Shown here: one piece after another, positions 25,877-34,655 of the stretch
Numbering within the stretch: position 1 is the first letter of the stretch
Layout: each line of letters opens with the position of its first letter
Source: JANXSF01 sp043755435
GTDB lineage: Bacteria; Acidobacteriota; Terriglobia; Bryobacterales; Bryobacteraceae
DNA length: 64,000 nt
Direction of reading: 5' to 3'
Assembly: GCA_043755435.1 (NCBI GenBank)
Contig: JAYUSZ010000158.1
Coordinates: forward strand, 5,331-69,330
Made by a program: the position numbers and the translations under genes
The notes under the pieces: generated by a model
The model's database searches: none
Seen by the model: the letters and a program-made list of their open reading frames with translations, nothing else
What the model was told of the DNA's origin: nothing

Positions 25877-27133
25877 ATGCCGCCCATTCGCAACTTGCGC
25901 TGGTACATTGCCGCCCTGCTGTTCCTGTCTACGGCCATTAATTACATTGACCGCCAGACCCTGAGTGTACTTGCACCGTACATTAAAGAGGAGTTTCGCT
26001 GGACCAATGAACAGTTCGCGATGCTCATCATTTCGTTCCGCGTGGCTTATGCCATTGGGCAAACTTTGAGTGGCCGTCTGCTGGACCGCATCGGAACCAG
26101 GCGCGGACTCACCTTGGCCGTTGCCTTCTATTCTATTGCCGGAATGCTTTCCTCAACGGCCACCGGCCTTGCCAGCTTCTGCGGGTTTCGTTTCCTGTTG
26201 GGTGCTGGTGAATCGGCGAATTGGCCCGGTGCTACCAAGACTGTCGCCGAATGGTTCCCTCGCAAGGAGAGCGGTTGGGCTGTCGCAATCTTCGATAGCG
26301 GTTCAGCCGTTGGTGGAGCAGTTGCGCCACTCCTTGTCTATGGGGTTTATCATGCGTTCGGCGGATGGCGGCCGGCCTTCTTAGTAACTGGCATTCTGGG
26401 ACTATTGTGGATTCCACTCTTCCTCAAGCTATACCGAAAGCCAGAGGAGCATCCGCGCCTTTCCGCCGAAGAGCGGGACTTGATCTTGACTCAACGCGCG
26501 GGTGCTGATTTAGCCGAAACTCAGGCTGCGCCGTTATCGTACCGTCAATTACTCACGCGTCCCGCAACATGGGGAATCATTCTGGCCAAATCGTTCACTG
26601 ATCCTGTGTGGTTCTTTATCACTGATTGGTTCGCCTTGTTCCTGGTTTCTCGCGGCTTCAAACCTGAGGAAAGTATGCTCGCACTATGGGCTCCATTCCT
26701 CGCCGCAGATATTGGCAATTTCGCCGGTGGAGGAATTTCCAGTCTGCTGATTCAGCGCGGTTGGCCGCTTCTTCGTGCACGCAAAGCAGTCGCCGTCGTT
26801 TCCGCCGCTGGCATGTCTACGCTTGCGGCTGTTGCTTATGCCGATGGATTTTCCACCATGGTGATCTGCTTTGCAATCGCAACATTCAGCTACGCCGCAT
26901 TTTCCACCATTGTCCTGGCTTTACCTGCGGATCTTTACCCAGCCGCCTCTGTTGCATCTGTAAGCGGACTAAGTGGGACAGGCGCAGGTATTGGTACGAT
27001 TGCTGCCACTTACCTTACGGGAGTGGCAGCAGATCATTACTCGTTCCGTCCAGTATTGCTAACTGCAAGCGCCATGCCGTTAATTGCCGGAGTGCTACTG
27101 GTGTTGCTTGTCCGGAAACCGAAATCCCACTAG
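25877..27133 (+). CDS. MFS transporter, hexuronate/sugar-acid (ExuT-like) type
   Basis: A twelve-helix major facilitator of about 418 residues. I chose ATG 25877; an in-frame GTG at 25856 would add seven residues. Landmarks: INYIDRQTLSVLAPYIKEEF between helices 1 and 2, as in anion:cation symporters (ACS family), GRLLDRIGTRRGLTLAV in the helix 2-3 loop, RFLLGAGESANWPGATKTVAEW in helix 4 (split as RFLLGAGESANWPG and ATKTVAEW), and FPRKESGWAVAIFDSGSAVGG. These are typical of hexuronate/galactonate:H+ symporters. Divergent from the enolase-superfamily dehydratase. The stop codon region overlaps the convergent dienelactone hydrolase gene by four bases. Confidence 0.9.
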   Translation: MPPIRNLRWYIAALLFLSTAINYIDRQTLSVLAPYIKEEFRWTNEQFAMLIISFRVAYAIGQTLSGRLLDRIGTRRGLTLAVAFYSIAGMLSSTATGLASFCGFRFLLGAGESANWPGATKTVAEWFPRKESGWAVAIFDSGSAVGGAVAPLLVYGVYHAFGGWRPAFLVTGILGLLWIPLFLKLYRKPEEHPRLSAEERDLILTQRAGADLAETQAAPLSYRQLLTRPATWGIILAKSFTDPVWFFITDWFALFLVSRGFKPEESMLALWAPFLAADIGNFAGGGISSLLIQRGWPLLRARKAVAVVSAAGMSTLAAVAYADGFSTMVICFAIATFSYAAFSTIVLALPADLYPAASVASVSGLSGTGAGIGTIAATYLTGVAADHYSFRPVLLTASAMPLIAGVLLVLLVRKPKSH

Positions 27134-28068
27134 GCGGCGGCCCGTGGTCCCTTTAAGTGGGTGTTGAAAAAATCTAGGGTCTTGGCCCACGCATCACAAG
27201 CGGCGGTGGGATTATAGACAGCTCCCGTATCGTTGTGAAAGCCATGGCCTGAGCCCTTATAAACCTGTACCCCAAACGTGACTCGCGCGTTCACCATATG
27301 ATTTGCCAGTTCACCAATCCTGACGGCTTGGCCTCTATCCGTATCAGAATAAATAGCCATTGTTGGACAGGTTGTCAATTCTGCTGGAGGTAGCGGCAAC
27401 GCCGGCAAACCTCCATAAAATGGAACTGCTGCCTGAAGGTTAATACCATTCAGCACCCCGTGAATAATATTACCGCCGCCAGCGCAGAAACCAACAGCGC
27501 CAATACGATCCCAGACCACGTTCCGTACTCTCTGCAAATACTCGATGGAAAGGCTAATGTCGTTGTAGCGCTCCCCGATAGCGGTTCGCCCGTATGCTGC
27601 TCCACGCGCCGTATCGTCGGCGAACATTTTAGTTCCACCTTGACGGGAAAGCAGGTCGATCCCCAAGGCAATATAGCCGGCCTTTGCCACGCGGCGAGTT
27701 ACGTCACGAATATGTTCCACCAAACCACGGTTTTCGTGAATGACAATCACCGCAGGAAGCAGTCCAACCTGGTTTGCCGGCCGCGCCAACAGTCCGAACA
27801 AAGGGCCGGCCTCGCCTTGGTAAGTAACGTCTTCCCATGTAATTGCAGGATCGTTTTCAGCAACCTTGATGCCCGCAGGGCAGACGGCTGTGTTGATCTG
27901 GGCCAACCCGTGAGTTTCAAGAACGGCCATGGCAGCAGCGCTTCCGCCCACCATCTTTGTCAGTCGGCTCCACATCTGCCGACGGGACAAACCCCCGTCC
28001 ACATAAAGGTGCAACATGTGGTCGAGTTTTTCTTCTTCAGTAACGGGTGTTGAAAATTCGTCTCTCAT
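27130..28068 (-). CDS. Dienelactone hydrolase-family protein
   Basis: A 312-residue alpha/beta hydrolase of the dienelactone hydrolase family. Catalytic Cys lies in GAVGFCAGGGNI near residue 195, the His in GSGHGFHNDTG near 275, and the acid near AIYSDTDRG. PAVIVIHENRGLVEHIRDV near 105-123 is the typical oxyanion and Glu region (HENRGL). The first 80 residues resemble the extended N-terminus of Tat-dependent members (SRRQMWSRLTKMVGGSAAAM), suggesting twin-arginine export. Substrates of the family are cyclic esters and lactones; the natural one here is unknown. Converges with the MFS gene with a four-base overlap. Confidence 0.9.
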   Translation of the reverse strand: MRDEFSTPVTEEEKLDHMLHLYVDGGLSRRQMWSRLTKMVGGSAAAMAVLETHGLAQINTAVCPAGIKVAENDPAITWEDVTYQGEAGPLFGLLARPANQVGLLPAVIVIHENRGLVEHIRDVTRRVAKAGYIALGIDLLSRQGGTKMFADDTARGAAYGRTAIGERYNDISLSIEYLQRVRNVVWDRIGAVGFCAGGGNIIHGVLNGINLQAAVPFYGGLPALPLPPAELTTCPTMAIYSDTDRGQAVRIGELANHMVNARVTFGVQVYKGSGHGFHNDTGAVYNPTAACDAWAKTLDFFNTHLKGPRAAA

Positions 28069-28168
28069 GAAAAGTCTCCTGATTTTGAGGATAATCCCAA
28101 TTAGACATATTCAATGCTTCTAAAGCAACCACCGCAGTCTTAAAAGGTATTAATTTAACAATTAGCAA

Positions 28169-29257
28169 TTAGGGCTCTTGCTGGGTTGCACAATGAATGC
28201 TGCCTCCCCCGGCAGCGATACCATCGATATTGATCTGCACGATCTCACGAACGGGAAATGCTACTTGCAATGCTTCCCTAGCTGCCGCATCAGCTTTTGC
28301 ATCTCCAAACTCCTGCGCGATCACGGCTCTGTTGCAGACATAGAAACCGATGTAACCAGCTGCAAAATCGTCCGTCTCGTATTTCGGTCGAACACGATCG
28401 GGCGCGGTAAGTGTGATGACTTCTAACTTACGGCCACGCGCATCTTTCCCATTGCGGAGAATGCGCAGGTGCTCCTTTGTAACCTGGTGATCATGAGACT
28501 GTGTATCTGGATCATAACCAGCCAACACAACTCCGGGGCGGGCAAAACGGGCATAAAAATCGGTGTGGCCATCGGTTATATCCTTGCCGCGAATTCCGGG
28601 CAGCCAGATGACCTTTTTAATTCCTAGCAACTCGCCGATTTCGCTTTCGAACTCGGCCTTGGTCACCCCTGGATTTCGATTGGTATTCAGAACGCAGCTT
28701 TCTGCAATGATGGCAGAACCGTGGCCATCCACTTCAATGCCACCCCCTTCCAGCACCAAATCGGTTTCAATGGATTCCACCCCAGCCTGCTTTGCGACGA
28801 GTTTCGCCACTTGTGAGTCATTTGCGAACTGTTGCTTTTCACCCCAACCATTGAAGTTGAAATCGACTGTGGCCTTCTTGTTCTGCTGGTTCACTACGAA
28901 AACAGGGCCCGTGTCGCGCATCCAGAGATCATCAAGCAGCGCTTCGACTAGTTCAACCTTCGAGCCCATCAACTTCCTGGCCAGGGGGATTTCCGCTTTT
29001 CCGGCCAGCATTGAGACTGGTTCAAACCTGGCAATTGTCTGCGCGATGGTCGCCAGGTTACGTTGTACTTCGGGGAGCAACTTTGCTCCCCATATCTTTT
29101 CATTAGCGCCGAACGCCATCCAGGTTCGCTTGTGGGGTTCAGACTCATCGGGCATGAGCCAGCCATGTGTAGCAGCCTTCGACGGGATGAGTAATCCTCC
29201 GCAAGCTAGAGTTGCGCGTTTGAGCCAATGTCTTCTTGGTGTCATGTACGGATCCAC
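28169..29257 (-). CDS. Agmatine deiminase / peptidyl-arginine deiminase family, with Tat-like signal
   Basis: A 362-residue amidinotransferase-fold enzyme converting agmatine to N-carbamoylputrescine and ammonia. Landmarks: LMPDESEPHKRTWMAFG near residues 33-49, LDDLWMRDTGPVFVVN, VDFNFNGWGEKQ, LVLEGGGIEVDGHGS, DITDGHTDFYARF with the catalytic His, and the catalytic Cys in GGGSIHCATQQ near residue 355. The N-terminus (TPRRHWLKRATLACGGLLIP) looks like a twin-arginine signal, unusual because AguA is cytoplasmic. ATG 29257 or the in-frame ATG at 29245 may be used. No aguB or polyamine gene is adjacent. Confidence 0.9.
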   Translation of the reverse strand: MDPYMTPRRHWLKRATLACGGLLIPSKAATHGWLMPDESEPHKRTWMAFGANEKIWGAKLLPEVQRNLATIAQTIARFEPVSMLAGKAEIPLARKLMGSKVELVEALLDDLWMRDTGPVFVVNQQNKKATVDFNFNGWGEKQQFANDSQVAKLVAKQAGVESIETDLVLEGGGIEVDGHGSAIIAESCVLNTNRNPGVTKAEFESEIGELLGIKKVIWLPGIRGKDITDGHTDFYARFARPGVVLAGYDPDTQSHDHQVTKEHLRILRNGKDARGRKLEVITLTAPDRVRPKYETDDFAAGYIGFYVCNRAVIAQEFGDAKADAAAREALQVAFPVREIVQINIDGIAAGGGSIHCATQQEP

Positions 29258-29382
29258 TTTATGATTGTGACCCTGTGATTAACTGGGGCACTCTTCCTGG
29301 GTTCACAGTAACACGGGTACCTTAAGGTTTGACCAAAGACTATTTGGGACTGCTGGGTAAAGGAGAGGGATATGGCCTCCAA

Positions 29383-30324
29383 TTAGTCCTGCTTCAGCGC
29401 ACCTATGTCCACGGTATGGTGAAGCCCCTCTTCGCGAACAAATCCCTTAAGGATGGCTTCAGCACGCTTGCGCAGTTGTCGAGCTTCGGATTTCTGCCGA
29501 TGCTGGTCCAGAAATTGGCTTCGCTGGAGCAGGATGTGGGCTGTCATCGGATGATCTGCGCCCAGTCCTTGTTCCACCAAAGCGACCGCCTCACGTAGTA
29601 GCTCGGAGGCTTTGGTTGTCTCTCCCAAAGCCGATTTAGCTAGCGCAAGATTGGACAATACCGAAGGAATTGCAGCCCGCTCCTCAAGCGACCGGTGGCG
29701 GATCTGATTGTATACTTCCTCCAATACCGCCACCGATTCGAGATACTGTTTCTGCTCAAAGTGTGCAACTCCGATATTGCTTCGTAGAAAGAGACTGTCC
29801 ATGGAGTCCCGCTCGCCAATACTTGTCCAACCAGCGAGTGCACGGTTGTACCATGAAGCAGCCTCGGCCGGCCGCGCGCGGGCAAACTCGTAACCTCCAA
29901 GGTTCCCCCACCAAATGAAAAGCTCGCGGCTTGTTGGCGGGACGCTGCTTAGGTCTCGTTGGGATACTTGCTTAATCAACTGGCCAGCTTGCCCAAGTTG
30001 GCGATTTTCGATGTAGAGCGCAAGCAAACCATTCCAATTGGCTAAGGAACACTGGATGCCCAGCAACTCCGAGCCACAGATCATCACCCCCCTGCGGAAC
30101 GAGTGTTCAGCATCACGGTATTGACCCAATTCCTGCCCCAATATGCCCAAGCTTAAATAAATGGCGGCGCGGATTAAGGGTGGGTGCTGCGCAAACCCAG
30201 GTTCCTTAGTACAAGTTTCAAGAAACTGGAAGGCCGCGGGCCGGGGGAGGCTTTTGGCGTATTGAAGTGGATCTTGCTGCGCGGGAAGCACAAGAGCGAG
30301 TGATAGGACAAGAAACAAGCGCAT
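29383..30324 (-). CDS. Exported tetratricopeptide-repeat protein
   Basis: A 313-residue protein with a short signal peptide (LFLVLSLALVLPAQ, 2-15). The rest is helical and reads as degenerate TPRs: AIYLSLGILGQELGQYRDAE, HSFRRGVMICGSE, ARPAEAASWYNRALAGW, IGVAHFEQKQYLESVAVLEE, SNLALAKSALGETTKASELL and DHPMTAHILLQRSQFLDQH. The last units resemble the kinesin-light-chain type (ADHPMTA). TPR proteins mediate protein contacts; the partner is unknown. Transcribed alone. Confidence 0.85.
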   Translation of the reverse strand: MRLFLVLSLALVLPAQQDPLQYAKSLPRPAAFQFLETCTKEPGFAQHPPLIRAAIYLSLGILGQELGQYRDAEHSFRRGVMICGSELLGIQCSLANWNGLLALYIENRQLGQAGQLIKQVSQRDLSSVPPTSRELFIWWGNLGGYEFARARPAEAASWYNRALAGWTSIGERDSMDSLFLRSNIGVAHFEQKQYLESVAVLEEVYNQIRHRSLEERAAIPSVLSNLALAKSALGETTKASELLREAVALVEQGLGADHPMTAHILLQRSQFLDQHRQKSEARQLRKRAEAILKGFVREEGLHHTVDIGALKQD

Positions 30325-30385
30325 GGCGGCTCCTTCGTTGGATGAGGCCTCCGAGGGATTCGGTGAGCGCGGTTATAGGAATAGG

Positions 30386-30607
30386 TTAAATTCCGGTTTT
30401 GTTGAACTTAACCTTCTGGCGGGTCATTTCGGCGAGCACGGGTAACCCGTCCTGAATGACAAGCCGATCAATTTCACCATGCTGTAACTGCTGACAGAAA
30501 CGAATCAGTTCCCGCCAGGATGGATGGCAAGCGGCAACGGGATCTTCCCTTGTCCGTCTGGGCGGCTGTTCAAGCATGATTATCCAGTTAGACGCTTCAA
30601 GTAGCAA
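30386..30607 (-). CDS. Small conserved-looking hypothetical protein
   Basis: Up to 73 residues; the convincing core is HPSWRELIRFCQQLQHGEID followed by RLVIQDGLPVLAEMTRQKVKF. It is amphipathic with no signal or membrane segment, and resembles short Acidobacterial proteins of unknown role from memory. The start is uncertain: ATG at 30607 or the in-frame ATG at 30577 (MLEQPPRRTREDPV). It ends 61 bases before the TPR gene start, on the same strand, so the two may be co-transcribed. Confidence 0.5.
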   Translation of the reverse strand: MLLEASNWIIMLEQPPRRTREDPVAACHPSWRELIRFCQQLQHGEIDRLVIQDGLPVLAEMTRQKVKFNKTGI

Positions 30608-30758
30608 TTATGTTCATGGTGGTTGAGAAAAAACTTCCCAACTTTTAGATTAGATGACCGGCACGTTCAAGAGGGGCGAGTTGCTGTAGAATGAACTGAA
30701 TTTCCTTTAAAGCTTCAGCTTTTGACATTTATCTAATCTGTATAGGAGCGGGAAGGTT

Positions 30759-31481
30759 ATGTTGCGAATTGGTACGAGTTTGGCAACATGTCTTTTTGCG
30801 GCTTATGGACAGCCAGAAGGCAGCATTCAGTTCGAGGTTGCATCTATCCGGCGAAGTAGCGCGGATCAGAGTGCTTCGTCTGGAATAAATACAGGAAACG
30901 GACGGCTTACTGCCAACAACGTGACTTTGAAACGTTGCATTGTTGGTGCGTATGGAGTCGGCCCGAACCAGGTATCTGGAGGTCCGTCATGGATCGAGTC
31001 GGACCGCTTTGAGATTACGGCCAAAGCCGGGGAGCCAGTGGGCGACTCGGTCCTTATGACCATGCTCAAGACGCTGCTGGCGCAACGTTTTAAGCTGGCT
31101 GTGCACATGGAGTCGAAAACGATCCAAGCATATGTGTTGGAGGTTAGTAAGAACGGACCTAAATTTGAGAAGGGCGATGGAAGCCGGTGGAAGGCCAACA
31201 GTAGCCGTGGGGGCATTGTTGCCGCGAACATCACAATGGACAATTTTGCTGAAATTCTCTCGCGGCAAATGGACCTGCCGGTTGTTAATCGTACAGGACT
31301 GGAAGGCATTTTCAACTTGGGCTTGCTATGGACTCCTGAGAGCCCCAAGCAGGCGGATGGGAGTGATCCACCGTCAATATTTACTGCGATCCAGGAGCAG
31401 CTCGGATTACGGCTACGCTCCCAGAAAATGGCTGTCGAAACGCTTTTTATTGACCATGCTGAAAGACCGTCCGAAAACTGA
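30759..31481 (+). CDS. TIGR03435-family protein
   Basis: A 240-residue exported protein typical of the large Acidobacterial TIGR03435 family. The signal peptide is short (RIGTSLATCLFAAYGQ). The signature follows: FEVASIRRSS near residue 28, GRLTANNVTLKRCIVGAYGV, GPSWIESDRFEITAKAG, LMTMLKTLLAQRFKLAVHME, YVLEVSKNGPKF, ITMDNFAEILSRQMDLPVVN-RTGLEG and, near the end, AIQEQLGLRLRSQKMAVETL. Function unknown; family members often sit beside BlaR/MecR-type sensors, but none is seen here. Preceded by an AT-rich region with GGGAAGG near the start. Confidence 0.9.
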   Translation: MLRIGTSLATCLFAAYGQPEGSIQFEVASIRRSSADQSASSGINTGNGRLTANNVTLKRCIVGAYGVGPNQVSGGPSWIESDRFEITAKAGEPVGDSVLMTMLKTLLAQRFKLAVHMESKTIQAYVLEVSKNGPKFEKGDGSRWKANSSRGGIVAANITMDNFAEILSRQMDLPVVNRTGLEGIFNLGLLWTPESPKQADGSDPPSIFTAIQEQLGLRLRSQKMAVETLFIDHAERPSEN

Positions 31482-31585
31482 GTGCCGAACTCCAAACGAG
31501 TCAATTTTTCATTATTTACAATTGGGTCTTCCTGGTGATGCGGTCAGGGTTTGGCATGGATAGTTTCTATTGCAGCGGCTTGCCA

Positions 31586-32932
31586 TCATGGAATGGCGGC
31601 TGAACAGTCCATTCTCATTCCCAGCGCCCAGCGCCGCTGGAAACCTTTCCAGAAATTAGTCCCGTCACTGAACTTGGCTCCTGCCGATGTACCGGGTGCC
31701 AGAGGCCATTGGCCGTTGTTGGAAAGCGCTGGCGCCACGTGCAGGTAATTACGTTTGCTTTCATCGCCCTTAAGAGTAAGGTCCAGGAACGCAGTGATGA
31801 AGTGCTGATTGATCGCCATGATACGGTCCTTGCGCCAGACAGGTTCGTCAAAAGATTCGTGCGTATTGAATGAGGCCACCACCTCCTGCGGTAGTGGATT
31901 GCCGCCAACATTGTGGCGAGCGTTCTGGTACACCAGCAGACATCGATCGGAATGGAGCGCTTTTTCAAAAACGGGTTGGATGCCAGCCTTAAAGTCAGAG
32001 ATGTCGTCCTGGTCGCCTGCAATGAAAAGCAGGGGAATCCGGATACCAGCCAATCCCTCCGCATCCCAGGATTGATAAGGCGGTTGAGCACCCCATGGGG
32101 AGATGGCCACCACTGCCTTCACTTCTTTGCGCAACCGGGTTTGAAGCCGAGGGCTTCCTGCTTCCCAGTCGGCGAAATATCCACCCGGCACGAACCCATG
32201 GCTCATGGACTTGGCACTATAACCGGCTCCTGCGGAAGCTAGCGCGCCGTAGCCACCCATCGAGTAGCCAACAATGCCCACTTGCGCGGGATCGACGATT
32301 CCTTTGAGGAAATAACCAGCTTTAGCCGCTAGATCGAGGATTGCACCAATGGTAAACAACTGGTCGTTGGCACGGTTTAGAAGGGTACTCTGGAAGCCCT
32401 TTTCCTCGCCAAATACAGAATCGGTGTGATCGATTGCAGCCACCACATATCCCTTGGAAGCAATGTTCTCGGATAAATAGCTCAGAAAATATCGCGAACC
32501 CGGATACCCGTGCGAGACGATGACCAGGGGATATGTCTTTCCTTCGGCGGGCGGTGAGTCCCTTAACGCCTTGCCCGGAATTGAAACCGTTTGAGATGTG
32601 CCGCCGGGGTCCCTATTGACGCGAGGCAATTTCATCTCGTAATCCGTCCGTTCCACTGAGCCGTTTGGAATGACTGCTGGGTACCAGACTTCGATTCTCA
32701 AAGGTCGGTCGTACAATGGGGCCTTTCCTGTCGGTTTGTCGAAGTTTAGAATGTCGGGCTGCCCGGGATTGCGGAGATCGATGGTGCGGACTCCGACGGC
32801 ATATCCGCCTCGGTGGGAGAGTTCCGGGGCATCGGCTGGCGGCACACTGAAGAACCCAGGTGTCTTTTGAGCTTGCAATTGGAAAGTGCATCCAAGGGCA
32901 ACAAAGGCCGTACATGCAGTCGTAAATTTCAT
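31586..32932 (-). CDS. Exported alpha/beta hydrolase, PAF-acetylhydrolase-like
   Basis: A 448-residue hydrolase with an N-terminal signal peptide (TACTAFVALGCTFQLQA). The nucleophile elbow is VGIVGYSMGGYGALASAG near residue 220. Earlier landmarks are YPLVIVSHGYPGSRYFLSYL near 140 (oxyanion strand) and KGYVVAAIDHTDSVFG. The acid is probably in LFIAGDQDDISDF near 310 and the catalytic His in YQNARHNVGGNPLP near 345. This arrangement resembles platelet-activating-factor acetylhydrolase-type lipases or esterases acting on phospholipid or ester substrates in the periplasm. Substrate not determinable. Transcribed alone, convergent with the TIGR03435 gene. Confidence 0.88.
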   Translation of the reverse strand: MKFTTACTAFVALGCTFQLQAQKTPGFFSVPPADAPELSHRGGYAVGVRTIDLRNPGQPDILNFDKPTGKAPLYDRPLRIEVWYPAVIPNGSVERTDYEMKLPRVNRDPGGTSQTVSIPGKALRDSPPAEGKTYPLVIVSHGYPGSRYFLSYLSENIASKGYVVAAIDHTDSVFGEEKGFQSTLLNRANDQLFTIGAILDLAAKAGYFLKGIVDPAQVGIVGYSMGGYGALASAGAGYSAKSMSHGFVPGGYFADWEAGSPRLQTRLRKEVKAVVAISPWGAQPPYQSWDAEGLAGIRIPLLFIAGDQDDISDFKAGIQPVFEKALHSDRCLLVYQNARHNVGGNPLPQEVVASFNTHESFDEPVWRKDRIMAINQHFITAFLDLTLKGDESKRNYLHVAPALSNNGQWPLAPGTSAGAKFSDGTNFWKGFQRRWALGMRMDCSAAIP

Positions 32933-33139
32933 AGGGTTCGTTTCTCCAGTCTTATTAATTCTAGGGCATGAGAAGGAGAGTCATGCTGGAGCCAGCATAG
33001 GATGATCACGCTACCTGCAAACTACTTCTCAATCGGCAGAGCAGGTGAGCAACGTTGACTAAGCCTGCCCGTAGGTCAGTTAGCCTCGTGTAATTCTCAA
33101 CAAAGCGCGTGGCTTTGGCGATTCTGGTATCATGCCGAT

Positions 33140-33883
33140 GTGGTGAACCCAGCGTCCGCTCCGGTCGTAACGAAGGCAGACCTCAGGCATAGCCTGCTGG
33201 TGCGCCTTACGCACTGGATCACCGCACTCTGTTTCCTCCTCTTGCTGGTCAGTGGTGTCGAATTGATCATCTCGCACCCACGATTTTATTGGGGCGAGGA
33301 CGGAAATTCGTTGACGCCTTCGCTTTTCGACCTTCCTATACCAGCCTCCCGGTCTTATGTGAAGACCGGCTACAACTTCGTTCTGCCAGATCAGAACGGT
33401 TGGAGCCGCTCCCTCCATTTCCAAACAGCGTGGATCGTGGTGTTCACGGGCTTGCTGTACGCTGCGTCCATCTTTCGCTCCGGGTATTTGCGGAAGAATT
33501 TGTTACCCGCGGCGGAGGACCTTTCCTGGACTAGACTCTCTGGAGCCATCGCCAATCATCTGCGTTTCAAGCCGCCGGGTGATGATGAAGTCTGGTCTTA
33601 CAATGTGTTGCAGCGGATTGCCTACCTACTCGTCATATTTGGTCTTTTCCCAATTTTGATCTGGACCGGCTTGGCGATGTCCCCCTCAATCACAGCAGCT
33701 TTTCCATTTCTGGTTGAATTAGTGGGCGGGCAACAGTCGGCGCGCACCATTCACTTTTTTGCGACTGTGGGGTTAGTGCTTTTCTTCTTCGTTCATTTGC
33801 TGATGGTCTATTTGGCCGGATTCATGAAACGAGTGCGAACCATGATCACAGGCCGCGCTGAAGCACCGCAGGAGCAAACATGA
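33140..33883 (+). CDS. Membrane cytochrome b (b561/FdnI-like) subunit
   Basis: A 247-residue membrane protein with four to five helices. His residues in RLTHWITALCFLLLLVSGVE, HFQTAWIVVFTGLLYAAS and IHFFATVGLVLFFFVHLLMV are placed as haem ligands of di-haem cytochrome b of the formate dehydrogenase gamma/thiosulfate reductase type. It should link the periplasmic molybdopterin enzymes encoded next to the quinone pool. The stop overlaps the next start by four bases (ATGA, 33880-33883), so translation is coupled. The start is GTG or the listed frame beginning MVNPASAPVVTKADLRH. Confidence 0.87.
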   Translation: MVNPASAPVVTKADLRHSLLVRLTHWITALCFLLLLVSGVELIISHPRFYWGEDGNSLTPSLFDLPIPASRSYVKTGYNFVLPDQNGWSRSLHFQTAWIVVFTGLLYAASIFRSGYLRKNLLPAAEDLSWTRLSGAIANHLRFKPPGDDEVWSYNVLQRIAYLLVIFGLFPILIWTGLAMSPSITAAFPFLVELVGGQQSARTIHFFATVGLVLFFFVHLLMVYLAGFMKRVRTMITGRAEAPQEQT

Positions 33884-34614
33884 GCAACATCTCCCGCCGC
33901 AAACTGATTACTGCTGGTCTGGTTGGTACTGCGGGCGTGTCGGGTATCGCTGCAACTGCCCGCATCGCCGATCAACACGGATTGGTGCCTCCCGATTCCG
34001 GCGGTATCTATGGTTGGGGCCATAGCTTGACCTATGCTGCTCAGCGGCTGCTGGTGGGCAACGCAAATGCACGCGAGTTTGCGCAAAGCCAGATCTCCAA
34101 GACACCGCATCCCAAAGGGAGGCCGCCCAAGGGTGAGGAATTCCTCCGGTTGAAGGCTGGCGGATTCAAAGATTGGCGGCTTAAAGTGGACGGAATGGTG
34201 GAGCGCCCTGGCTCGTTCTCTGTGGCTGAACTGAGAAGTTTTCCTGCTGCCACACAGATCACGCAGATGATCTGCGAAGAAGGATGGTCATACATTGCAA
34301 TGTGGACCGGCGTGCCGCTATCGCACATTCTTAATCTTGTTGGTGTCCAACCGCTGGCCAAGTATGCCGTCTACACCACGATGGACGGAAGGGTTGAAGC
34401 GATTGATATGTCCGAAGCGTGGCACCAGCAAACACTAGTCAGTTATGGAATGAACGGAGGAGAGATCCCTGTTGGGCACGGCGGCCCCCTGCGTCTGCGT
34501 GTGCCGAGGCAACTGGGGTATAAGAGCAGGAAGTTCCTAACTAAATTGACTCTTACCGACACGCTGAAAGGGCTGCGGCTGGATACTAAATATTCCTGGT
34601 ACGCAGGAATCTGA
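33880..34614 (+). CDS. Molybdopterin-dependent oxidoreductase, sulfite-oxidase/MsrP fold (copy 1)
   Basis: A 244-residue periplasmic enzyme with a twin-arginine signal (NISRRKLITAGLVGTAGVSG). The molybdenum-cofactor domain of the sulfite oxidase/YedY family is recognised from GEEFLRLKAGGFKDWRLKVD, VERPGSFSVAELRSFPA, and the cofactor-Cys motif MICEEGWSYIAMWTGVPLSH with Cys132. No haem domain is present, so electrons should pass to the adjacent cytochrome b. Substrate unknown: MsrP repairs methionine sulfoxide, others oxidise sulfite. Tandem duplicate of the next gene (33880 and 34656 copies nearly collinear, both 244 residues). Confidence 0.92.
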   Translation: MSNISRRKLITAGLVGTAGVSGIAATARIADQHGLVPPDSGGIYGWGHSLTYAAQRLLVGNANAREFAQSQISKTPHPKGRPPKGEEFLRLKAGGFKDWRLKVDGMVERPGSFSVAELRSFPAATQITQMICEEGWSYIAMWTGVPLSHILNLVGVQPLAKYAVYTTMDGRVEAIDMSEAWHQQTLVSYGMNGGEIPVGHGGPLRLRVPRQLGYKSRKFLTKLTLTDTLKGLRLDTKYSWYAGI

Positions 34615-34655
34615 ACAGCGGAAATCGGCAGCGCCGATATGCCGCAGGAGCAAGT

